Part shown: piece by piece, positions 1 through 4,772 of the stretch
Layout: every line of letters starts with the position of its first letter
Position numbering within the stretch: the first letter of the stretch is position 1
DNA from: an uncultured Pseudomonadota bacterium
GTDB taxonomy: Bacteria; Pseudomonadota; Gammaproteobacteria; Steroidobacterales; Steroidobacteraceae
Assembly (NCBI GenBank): GCA_903890265.1
Contig: CAITAM010000119.1
Location: 1 to 5,721 of the forward strand
Reading direction: 5' to 3'
DNA: 5,721 nt
Notes under the pieces: generated by a model
What the model was told of the DNA's origin: nothing
The model's input: only the letters and a program-made list of their open reading frames with translations
Databases searched by the model: none
Translations under genes and position numbers: made by a program

Positions 1-216
1 CTCGCGGCGCGCGCCGCCGGGCGGCCAGTCGTGGCCTACCCCGACCTGCTGCCGACGGCCGCGGCGATCGCGCGGCTCGCGGCCGACCTGCTGCCGCTGG
101 GTGGCGGGGTCGACGCCTGGCGGCTCGTCCCGACGTACCTGCGCGATGACGTCGCGACCCGCTCCAGCCGTGCGCCCGGCGCGCCGCGTGAAACTGGTAA
201 GATGACGGAAACGTGA
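1..216 (+). CDS. tsaB: TsaB, tRNA t6A biosynthesis protein, C-terminal part (5' end outside the window)
   Basis: The reading frame is open from base 1 and ends at the TGA at 211-216, giving 71 residues of a C-terminus. The recognisable signature is VPTYLRDDVA (residues about 43-52 of the visible part), which matches the conserved PVYLRNNVA-type motif near the end of TsaB. Before it comes an Ala/Leu-rich helix (PTAAAIARLAADLL), also typical of that end. By family knowledge, TsaB is an inactive ASKHA-fold partner of TsaD and TsaE in the complex that puts threonylcarbamoyl on A37 of ANN-decoding tRNAs in the cytoplasm. The tail after the motif (RSSRAPGAPRETGKMTET) is low-complexity and not conserved. 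It may simply be a variable extension. No rimI follows, although it does in some gammaproteobacteria. The catalytic partners and the N-terminal half are not visible, so the call rests on one motif plus length and position. Confidence 0.72.
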   Translation, partial: LAARAAGRPVVAYPDLLPTAAAIARLAADLLPLGGGVDAWRLVPTYLRDDVATRSSRAPGAPRETGKMTET

Positions 217-243
217 CGGTTCAGAGACTGTCACGCAGTCTTT
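212..243 (+). repeat. Two overlapping, mutually exclusive hairpins between tsaB and phoB
   Basis: Bases 212-220 (CGTGACGGT) can pair with 227-235 (ACTGTCACG), giving a 9-bp stem with one G-T pair and a 6-base loop. Alternatively 223-230 (AGAGACTG) can pair with 236-243 (CAGTCTTT), giving an 8-bp stem with one G-T pair and a 5-base loop. The two share bases 223-235, so only one can form at a time. The first overlaps the tsaB stop codon. The second ends in CTTT, which could act as a weak terminator for tsaB, but there is no real T tract. They may equally reflect a DNA-level operator. Confidence 0.4.
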
Positions 244-245
244 GC
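228..245 (+). promoter_or_regulatory. Possible degenerate Pho box upstream of phoB
   Basis: CTGTCAC at 228-234 matches the E. coli Pho half-site CTGTCAT in six of seven positions. The half-site expected 11 bases further on (239-245, TCTTTGC) matches poorly. Autoregulation of phoB by PhoB at a Pho box is well established in related bacteria, and this is the only good half-site in the gap. No convincing -10 element was found downstream. A single half-site in an inverted repeat is weak evidence. Confidence 0.3.
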
Positions 246-313
246 TTCACCGGGACGTAACAATGCCCCCCTCTAATGACGCGGTTCCCAACCGGCGACG
301 GTGGCCCGCCCCT

Positions 314-1003
314 ATGCGTCAGATCCTTATCGTCGAAGACGAGCGTCCGATCCGCGAAATGATCGCCTTTGGCCTGCGCCGAGCGGGTTTCGAGGTGGTC
401 GAGGCGGAGGACTGCAAGGAAGCCCGGACCCGGATGGCCGACCGCCGTCCCGACCTCGTCCTGATCGACTGGATGCTGCCCGACATGAGCGGTCTCGAGC
501 TCACCCGGGCGCTGAAGAAGGACAAGGAAACCAAGGAAATGCCGGTCATCATGCTGACCGCGCGGGCCGAGGAGCAGGACAAGGTGAGCGGCCTCGAGGG
601 CGGCGCCGACGACTACGTGACGAAGCCGTTCTCGCCGCGCGAGCTGCTCGCGCGGATCAACGCGGTGCTCAGGCGTACCGCCTCGGTCGGCACCGACGAG
701 GTGATCGAGGCGGGTGGCATGGCGCTCGACGCCGCCGGCCACCGCGTGACGGTCGGCGAGCGCACGGTGCCGCTCGGGCCGACCGAGTACCGGCTACTGT
801 CCTTTTTCATGACGCACCCCGAGCGGGTGTACAGCCGCAGCCAGCTCCTCGATCGCGTGTGGGGCGGCAACGTCTACGTCGAAGAGCGCACGGTCGACGT
901 GCACATCCGGCGGCTGCGCAAGGCGCTGGAGGCGTTCGACTGTGACAAGTTCATCCAGACCGTTCGCGGCGCCGGCTACCGGTTCTCCGTCCGTCCGATC
1001 TGA
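314..1003 (+). CDS. phoB: PhoB, phosphate regulon response regulator (OmpR/PhoB family)
   Basis: This is the transcription factor that, when phosphorylated by PhoR, binds Pho boxes and activates phosphate-starvation genes. From the ATG at 314 the protein is 229 residues, the length of E. coli PhoB. Receiver domain, residues 1-120: acidic pocket E8-D9, phospho-acceptor D52 in the sequence LIDWMLP, switch T82, and K104 in TKPFSP. C-terminal winged helix, about 128-229: GPTEYRLLSFFMTHPERVYSR, the recognition segment ERTVDVHIRRLRKAL, and TVRGAGYRF near the end. All these segments closely resemble enterobacterial PhoB. The frame extends upstream to an ATG at 263, which has a weak GGGA ribosome site 7 bases before it, and to a TTG at 242. 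Those would add a Pro/Arg-rich leader foreign to the family, so 314 is preferred on homology although no good Shine-Dalgarno precedes it. The gene is followed after 37 bases by phoR, almost certainly in one operon. Confidence 0.95.
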   Translation: MRQILIVEDERPIREMIAFGLRRAGFEVVEAEDCKEARTRMADRRPDLVLIDWMLPDMSGLELTRALKKDKETKEMPVIMLTARAEEQDKVSGLEGGADDYVTKPFSPRELLARINAVLRRTASVGTDEVIEAGGMALDAAGHRVTVGERTVPLGPTEYRLLSFFMTHPERVYSRSQLLDRVWGGNVYVEERTVDVHIRRLRKALEAFDCDKFIQTVRGAGYRFSVRPI

Positions 1004-1014
1004 CGCGAGAGGGG

Positions 1015-1031
1015 GCGGGCCCCTGGCCCGC
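1015..1031 (+). repeat. Hairpin in the phoB-phoR gap
   Basis: GCGGGCC (1015-1021) and GGCCCGC (1025-1031) form a perfect 7-bp stem with a CCT loop. It ends 9 bases before the phoR ATG. No T tract follows, so it is unlikely to be a terminator. It occupies the space where the phoR ribosome binding site would lie and could lower phoR translation relative to phoB, or stabilise the upstream message. Confidence 0.45.
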
Positions 1032-1040
1032 ACCCGCTGA

Positions 1041-2372
1041 ATGCCCCTCAGTCCCGCCGCCGCCGCGTGGTCCTACGCGCTCGCGCGCCTGGCGGCACTG
1101 TTCGCGATCGCGACCGCCGGCGGCCTCGTGTTCGGCAACGTCGCCGTCTGGGTGGTGGTGACGCTCGCGGGCTACCTCGCGCTGCAGATCACCTACCTCT
1201 ACCGGCTGCACCGCTGGCTGCGCCTGCGCCGCACGACGGAGCCACCGGATCTCAGCGGTGTGTGGGGCGACGTGGTCGCGCTCGTGATCCGCATCTACCG
1301 GCGCAAGCAGTTCCACAAGCGGCGCATCGTGCAGCTGTTTCGCGAGTTCCGGCGCATGACGACCGCGATGCCGGACGGCGTGATCGTGCTCTCGCCCGAG
1401 CGCGACATCCTCTGGTTCAACCGCCCGGCGGCGCAGCTGCTCGGCCTGAAGCGCAAGGTCGACTTCGGCCAGCGCATCAACAACCTCTTGCGCCAGCCCG
1501 ACTTCGTCCGCTACCTCGACGGCGAGGACTACGCCCAGCCGGTGATCCTGCGTGCGCCCCTGAGCCCCGACTTGTTCCTCGCGGTCAGGGCCGTGTCGTA
1601 CGGTGCCGGCCAGCAGCTCCTCCTGGTGCGCGACGTGACACGCCAGATCCGCCTCGAGGCGATGCGCAAGGACTTCGTTGCCAACGCCTCGCACGAGCTG
1701 CGCTCGCCGCTGACCGTGATCTCGGGCTACCTCGACACGATGGTCGACGACCCCGAGCTGCAGGCGGCCTGGGGTCCGCCGCTCAACGAGATGCGCCGCC
1801 AGGCCGAGCGCATGCGTACCCTCGTCAACGACCTCCTCGAGCTGTCGCGCCTCGAGGCGTCGGACGATTTCGCGCCGGAGGACGTGGTGGACGTGCCGGG
1901 CATGCTGTCGCTGATGCGCCGCGAGGTGCTGGCACTCGATCGTCACCCGGAGACGGTCACGCTGGAGCTTGAGAGCAGCGCGCTCCTGCTTGGCTCCGAG
2001 GCGGAGCTGCACTCGGTGTTCTGGAACCTCATCTCGAACGCGGTCAAGTACACGCCGGCCGACGGCCACATCACGATCCGCTGGCAGAGCGACGCGAACG
2101 GCGCGCGCTTCCAGGTCGAGGATTCCGGCATCGGCATCGCCGCCGAGCACCTGCCGCGCATCACCGAGCGCTTCTACCGCGTCGACCCCGGCCGGGCGCG
2201 CAAGACCGGCGGCTCGGGGCTCGGGCTGTCCATCGTCAAGCACGCGCTGACCCGCCACGGCGGCGTGCTCGAGGTCGAGAGCGAGGAGGGACGCGGCAGC
2301 ACCTTCACCTGCCACTTCCCGGCGCGGCGCACGCTCGCGCGGGAGCAGATCGCACTCGGCGCCGCCGGCTGA
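1041..2372 (+). CDS. phoR: PhoR, phosphate regulon sensor histidine kinase
   Basis: This inner-membrane kinase/phosphatase controls PhoB according to phosphate supply. The protein is 443 residues, close to the 431 of E. coli PhoR. It has two N-terminal membrane helices (about 11-32 and 34-54) with almost no periplasmic loop, as in PhoR. A basic linker follows (about 56-105, with RIYRRKQFHKRRI), then a PAS domain (about 105-200, with MPDGVIVLSPERDILWFN and INNLLRQPDF). The dimerisation/phosphotransfer helix carries H218 in FVANASHELRSPLTV. The ATP-binding domain has the N box NLISNAVKYT (N329, N333), G1 EDSGIGIA, the F box ERFYRVD and G2 GGSGLGLSIVK. All catalytic motifs are intact. The start is well bounded, because an in-frame TGA stands directly before the ATG (1038-1040). 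No clear Shine-Dalgarno is seen. The closest purine run (1008-1015) is 25 bases away and partly in the hairpin. No phoU follows. PhoR lacks a periplasmic sensor, so by family knowledge it reads phosphate through the Pst transporter and PhoU, both outside this window. Confidence 0.96.
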   Translation: MPLSPAAAAWSYALARLAALFAIATAGGLVFGNVAVWVVVTLAGYLALQITYLYRLHRWLRLRRTTEPPDLSGVWGDVVALVIRIYRRKQFHKRRIVQLFREFRRMTTAMPDGVIVLSPERDILWFNRPAAQLLGLKRKVDFGQRINNLLRQPDFVRYLDGEDYAQPVILRAPLSPDLFLAVRAVSYGAGQQLLLVRDVTRQIRLEAMRKDFVANASHELRSPLTVISGYLDTMVDDPELQAAWGPPLNEMRRQAERMRTLVNDLLELSRLEASDDFAPEDVVDVPGMLSLMRREVLALDRHPETVTLELESSALLLGSEAELHSVFWNLISNAVKYTPADGHITIRWQSDANGARFQVEDSGIGIAAEHLPRITERFYRVDPGRARKTGGSGLGLSIVKHALTRHGGVLEVESEEGRGSTFTCHFPARRTLAREQIALGAAG

Positions 2373-2420
2373 CCGGCCGCACGCCGCGACGCCCGTCACG
2401 GTTTGCGCGGTCGCCGGCAC

Positions 2421-2460
2421 GTTTTGACAAAACATCGGACTGCGTCCACGCAGTTGTCAC
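2421..2460 (+). promoter_or_regulatory. Dyad-rich control region with Pho-box-like site upstream of the helical-protein gene
   Basis: Three elements follow one another here. GTTTTGACAAAAC (2421-2433) is an AT-rich 5-bp inverted repeat that contains a perfect TTGACA (2424-2429). ACTGCGT/ACGCAGT (2439-2445 and 2448-2454) is a perfect 7-bp inverted repeat with a 2-base gap. TTGTCAC (2454-2460) matches a Pho half-site in five of seven positions against CTGTCAT, with CGTCCAC eleven bases before it. The core CACGCAGT also occurs in the region before phoB (233-239 area). No good -10 lies 16-18 bases after TTGACA, so a complete sigma-70 promoter is not shown. The likely role is a promoter or operator for the next gene, with PhoB control a guess. 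Confidence 0.35.
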
Positions 2461-2488
2461 CGAGCCGCGCGACACTCTGGCGACGGGT

Positions 2489-2505
2489 CGGGGCACGTTG
2501 CCCCG
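2489..2505 (+). repeat. Hairpin just before the ribosome site of the helical-protein gene
   Basis: CGGGGCA (2489-2495) and TGCCCCG (2499-2505) form a perfect 7-bp stem with a 3-base loop. It ends 7 bases before the GGAG at 2513. There is no T tract, so it is not an ordinary terminator. It leaves the ribosome site free and may stabilise the 5' end of the transcript. Confidence 0.4.
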
Positions 2506-2523
2506 CCGTTACGGAGTCGAAGA

Positions 2524-2928
2524 ATGTTACGGACGGTGGGATTCAGTCGCGAGCGCTGCCTGCTCGCGGTACGCGGTTATTGGGACGAGATCGAGACCCT
2601 GCTGGACGAGCTCGAGCTGCTCGCGGCCGCCGACCGGCTGTCGGTCCGCAGCTGCCAGGTGCAGTTCGCGCAGCTCGTCCGCGATCTCGACGCCGATCTC
2701 GAGGCGCGCCGTGCCTCGAGTGCGATCGTGCGCATGACCGAGGTCGAGGCGAGCCTCTTCCTGCCGGCGCTGCGCCGGGTGCGCGAGGGGCTTCGCGACC
2801 TGCCGGAGACCCCCGATCGCAGCTGGACCGAGGCGCTGCGCACCGCGCAGGGCGTGCTGCAGGACGCCTCGCGCGATCTCGCCCGTGAGCGTCGCCCGAG
2901 CGGCCCCGAGGAGCGCCTCAGCGCCTGA
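2524..2928 (+). CDS. Unrecognised 134-residue predicted all-helical protein downstream of phoR
   Basis: I do not recognise this family. The start is well supported: GGAG at 2513-2516 lies 7 bases before the ATG, the best Shine-Dalgarno in the window, and third codon positions are GC-rich as in the neighbours. The protein is soluble, with no signal peptide or membrane segment. It is rich in Leu, Arg, Glu and Asp in heptad-like order, and reads as about four helices: 7-35 (with YWDEIETLLDELELLAAA), 40-61, 70-95 and 99-122, ending in a charged, disordered tail (RERRPSGPEERLSA). It has two cysteines (C12, C44) and no histidine, which rules out a hemerythrin-type metal site. It stands 151 bases after phoR, where some relatives carry phoU or phosphate-transport genes, but it is far shorter than PhoU (about 235 residues) and lacks a recognisable PhoU metal motif. 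A role in the phosphate response is inference from position only. It could also be an independent gene with its own promoter. Confidence 0.8.
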   Translation: MLRTVGFSRERCLLAVRGYWDEIETLLDELELLAAADRLSVRSCQVQFAQLVRDLDADLEARRASSAIVRMTEVEASLFLPALRRVREGLRDLPETPDRSWTEALRTAQGVLQDASRDLARERRPSGPEERLSA

Positions 2929-2951
2929 GCCGCTTCCACACGCGACGCCGG

Positions 2952-3061
2952 AATCTCGTCAGCTATATCGCTGCGTATTTCGTCAGTTTCTGCCGTATCC
3001 GATTAGTTAAAGTTCGGTAAAACAGATAGCTACGATTGTTTATCTCGTCTAGTATCTCGTC
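2952..3061 (+). repeat. Array of TATCTCGTC direct repeats abutting the hipA-like start codon
   Basis: Two perfect copies of TATCTCGTC lie at 3041-3049 and 3053-3061, separated by TAG (12-base period). The second ends directly at the ATG. Two further 8-of-9 matches are at 2952-2960 (AATCTCGTC) and 2976-2984 (TATTTCGTC), both followed by AG and set exactly 24 bases apart. A weaker 6-of-9 copy (TATATCGCT, 2964-2972) fills the 12-base step between them. The stretch is unusually AT-rich: 39 of the 60 bases at 3001-3060 are A or T, in a window where genes are about 70% G+C. Short direct repeats over a promoter are what a helix-turn-helix autorepressor would bind, and the next gene begins with such a domain. 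Confidence 0.65.
3027..3061 (+). promoter_or_regulatory. Candidate leaderless promoter of the hipA-like gene
   Basis: TAGTAT at 3050-3055 matches the -10 consensus TATAAT in four of six positions and stands 6 bases before the ATG at 3062, which would place the transcript start at or next to the start codon. A weak -35 (TAGCTA, 3027-3032, three of six) lies 17 bases upstream. No Shine-Dalgarno precedes the ATG, in keeping with a leaderless message. The -10 overlaps both perfect TATCTCGTC repeats, so a protein bound there would block transcription. Confidence 0.35.
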
Positions 3062-4396
3062 ATGGGCGATCATGGGCGAGAACAGGCGCTGGTGGAGGCT
3101 CTGGCGCGGGGCGTGTCGGCCGTCGCCGATCTCGCGACGGCGCTCGGTCGGTCGGCGGTCACGGTCAGCCGGCAGCTTCGGGCACTCGAGCGCGACGGGC
3201 GGGTAGTCCGCACCGGCACAACCCGCGGTGCCCGCTACTACGGCTGCCGCAGCGGCAGCGTGGCGGCAGCCGGCCTGCCGCTCTACCGGGTCACGGTGGC
3301 CGGGGACGTGCAGGCGGTGGGCTCCGTGCACGCGCTCGCGGGCGAGCGCTATCTCTCGCGATCGACGCTGCCACGGCTGACTTCCCTGTCGGACGGGCTG
3401 CCGTACTTTCTGCAGGATGCCCGGCCGGCCGGCTTCCTCGGTCGGGCACTGCCCGCGGCCTGGCCGGAGCTTGAGTTGCCCGCGCGGGTGACGGACTGGA
3501 CGGACGAGCACTGCCTGCGCTTTCTCAGTCAGCGCGGCAGCGACGTGCCGGGGGATCTCGTACTCGGCACCGTGGCGCTGGACCGCTGGTGGCAGGACAC
3601 CACGGCGCCCGTACCCGTGGCCGATCGGTCCGAGGTCTATCCAAGGCTCGCCGCTGCGGCGCTCGCCGGCGATCCGCCGGGGTCGTCCGCGCAGGGCGAG
3701 CAGCCCAAGTTCACGGTGTGCGTCTTGGGCCGCGACGGGCCGTCGCACCGGCTGGTCAAGTTCTCGCCACCCGTCGCGACGTCGGCAGGCCGGCGCTGGG
3801 CCGATCTCCTGTGCGCCGAAGCCGAAGCCCACGCCCTGTTGCGCGAGCGCGGCATCGCGGCCGCGAAGAGCGAGTGGTTCCTGTCGGCCGGTCGCGCCTA
3901 CCTCGATGTTGAACGGTTCGATCGACAGGGGGCCCGCGGCCGGCTCGGGGTCGTGTCGCTCCATGCCTACGATGCCCACCACTACGCGCGCCTCGATAGC
4001 TGGACGGCGGCGGCCGGCCGGCTGCGGCACGACGGCATCGTGTCCGCGCCGTGCGCCCGGCAACTGGCGCTCCTGGACGCCTTCGGCCACCTGATCGACA
4101 ACAACGACCGGCACTTTGGCAACGTGAGCTTCTTCGATGACCGCCGCGGCGTGCTGGCGTTGGCACCGGTGTACGACATGCTGCCGATGCAGCACGCGCC
4201 ACGCGACACCGAGCCCGTGCCGGCGACCCGGGTTCGTGCGGCGCCGCGCACCGAATGGCTCGGGGTGTGGAATGAAGCGCGTTCGATGGCGCTCGAGTAC
4301 TGGCAGCGGGTCGCGGCCCTGCCGCTCGGCGATCCGGCGTTCGCCGCCATCGCGACGTCACGCGCCGCCGATCTCGCGCTGGCGCCCACCGTGTGA
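3062..4396 (+). CDS. yjjJ: HipA-family serine/threonine kinase with N-terminal winged helix (YjjJ type)
   Basis: This is a complete 444-residue protein with the domain order and length of E. coli YjjJ, a HipA relative. Residues about 8-60 form a winged helix-turn-helix (AVADLATALGRSAVTVSRQLRAL, then a basic wing to ARYYG). The kinase follows: the glycine/phosphate loop GEQPKF (212-217), nucleotide-binding K233 in RLVKFSPP, DVERFDR (282-288), the catalytic loop IDNNDRHFGN (345-354; probable catalytic D349, Mg-binding N354) and PVYDML (D372). S209, four residues before the Q-P-K of the loop, lines up with the autophosphorylated S150 of HipA. By family knowledge HipA kinases phosphorylate aminoacyl-tRNA synthetases or other translation targets and slow growth. 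The target here is unknown. No separate hipB lies beside it. The winged helix may take that role, so the chain could be toxin and autorepressor together. The start at 3062 is needed to keep the helix-turn-helix whole. No frameshift is seen and the key residues are present, so it should be active. Confidence 0.9.
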   Translation: MGDHGREQALVEALARGVSAVADLATALGRSAVTVSRQLRALERDGRVVRTGTTRGARYYGCRSGSVAAAGLPLYRVTVAGDVQAVGSVHALAGERYLSRSTLPRLTSLSDGLPYFLQDARPAGFLGRALPAAWPELELPARVTDWTDEHCLRFLSQRGSDVPGDLVLGTVALDRWWQDTTAPVPVADRSEVYPRLAAAALAGDPPGSSAQGEQPKFTVCVLGRDGPSHRLVKFSPPVATSAGRRWADLLCAEAEAHALLRERGIAAAKSEWFLSAGRAYLDVERFDRQGARGRLGVVSLHAYDAHHYARLDSWTAAAGRLRHDGIVSAPCARQLALLDAFGHLIDNNDRHFGNVSFFDDRRGVLALAPVYDMLPMQHAPRDTEPVPATRVRAAPRTEWLGVWNEARSMALEYWQRVAALPLGDPAFAAIATSRAADLALAPTV

Positions 4397-4418
4397 GGCC
4401 GCACGGCCCGGAAAACGC

Positions 4419-4473
4419 CGGCGTGGTGCCGGTCAGAGCGGACCGGGGGGGAGCTCCGACCGGCACCACGTCG
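4419..4473 (+). terminator. Large hairpin downstream of the hipA-like gene, possible terminator
   Basis: Bases 4419-4434 pair with 4458-4473 in a 16-bp stem with one G-T pair; its core GTGGTGCCGGTC/GACCGGCACCAC is a perfect 12-bp inverted repeat. Inside, GAGC (4436-4439) can pair with GCTC (4453-4456). It starts 22 bases after the stop codon. The bases after it (CCTTTCGG-like, with only a short T run) are a poor U tract, so termination may be inefficient or Rho-linked, or the structure may protect the 3' end of the message. Confidence 0.5.
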
Positions 4474-4691
4474 CTTTCGGCCCTTGGTTGCCGGGGGGTG
4501 CAACGGCGGGGTCAGCGACATAATCGGCGCCGCAGGTGATCGGCCCGTGACAACGGCGCGGCAGTCCCGTGACGGTGGTGGCGCGGATCGGGCGCTGCGT
4601 CGGACAGAACCGCAAATCACGCGTCAAATCGGGCTCATCCAGAGGGCAGTTCGCCTCGATCGGTAACGATCCGCGTTAAGACGCCGGACCG

Positions 4692-4706
4692 TAAGAATAA
4701 TTTCTT
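4692..4706 (+). promoter_or_regulatory. Candidate -10 region for the metallophosphatase gene
   Basis: AATAAT at 4696-4701 matches the -10 consensus in five of six positions and is the only such AT-rich hexamer between the large hairpin and the gene. It is embedded in AAGAATAATTTCTT, whose ends form a 5-bp inverted repeat. No -35 element of normal quality and spacing was found (CGTTAA, 16 bases upstream, is poor), so activator dependence or another promoter is possible. A transcript from here would have a leader of about 65 bases that includes a tiny ORF. Confidence 0.28.
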
Positions 4707-4772
4707 GAACGAGCAACGAGCTCGTCATGCGCCATTGGCAACCTCTCGCAAACGGGCAGCCCTGAGCTTTTC

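Larger units (their letters stand above)
4397..4772. other. 376-base stretch without a recognisable gene
   Basis: No coding frame here resembles a known protein, and no tRNA or CRISPR was found. It holds, in order: the large hairpin at 4419-4473; a direct repeat of CCCGTGAC (4544-4551 and 4566-4573), each copy followed by a GGCGCGG (4555-4561 and 4580-4586); a short 5-bp stem with a GTAA tetraloop (GATCG/CGATC, 4658-4671); an AT-rich patch around 4692-4706 with a 5-bp inverted repeat (AAGAA/TTCTT); a perfect 10-base palindrome ACGAGCTCGT (4716-4725); and a 12-codon ORF (4727-4765). G+C falls toward the 3' end, as expected for a promoter region. An unrecognised small RNA cannot be excluded. 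Confidence 0.5.

Noticed and set aside
242..313. Upstream starts for PhoB (TTG 242, ATG 263)
   Set aside because: They add a Pro/Arg-rich leader not found in PhoB, while the ATG at 314 gives exactly the family length. The 263 start has a slightly better ribosome site, so it is not fully excluded.
2364..2377. Hairpin GCCGG-CTGA-CCGGC over the phoR stop codon as a terminator
   Set aside because: The stem is only 5 bp, overlaps the stop codon and has no T tract. Such short GC stems are expected by chance at this base composition.
951..2435. A long minus-strand open frame (494 residues) opposite phoR
   Set aside because: It is antisense to an unmistakable phoR, rich in Arg, Ala, His and Val as expected of a complement of GC-rich codons, and has no recognisable motif.
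2424..2452. A full sigma-70 promoter starting with TTGACA at 2424
   Set aside because: The hexamers 16 to 18 bases downstream (CCACGC, CACGCA, ACGCAG) do not resemble a -10. Only the -35 match is kept as part of the control region.
2963..4195. A long minus-strand open frame (410 residues) opposite the HipA-like gene
   Set aside because: The + strand frame has complete kinase motifs. The antisense frame has none and shows the same compositional bias as other shadows in this window.
4544..4586. Repeat of CCCGTGAC and GGCGCGG as a possible CRISPR or iteron array
   Set aside because: There are only two copies, 22 and 25 bases apart, with no third unit or conserved spacer. Chance in GC-rich DNA is sufficient.
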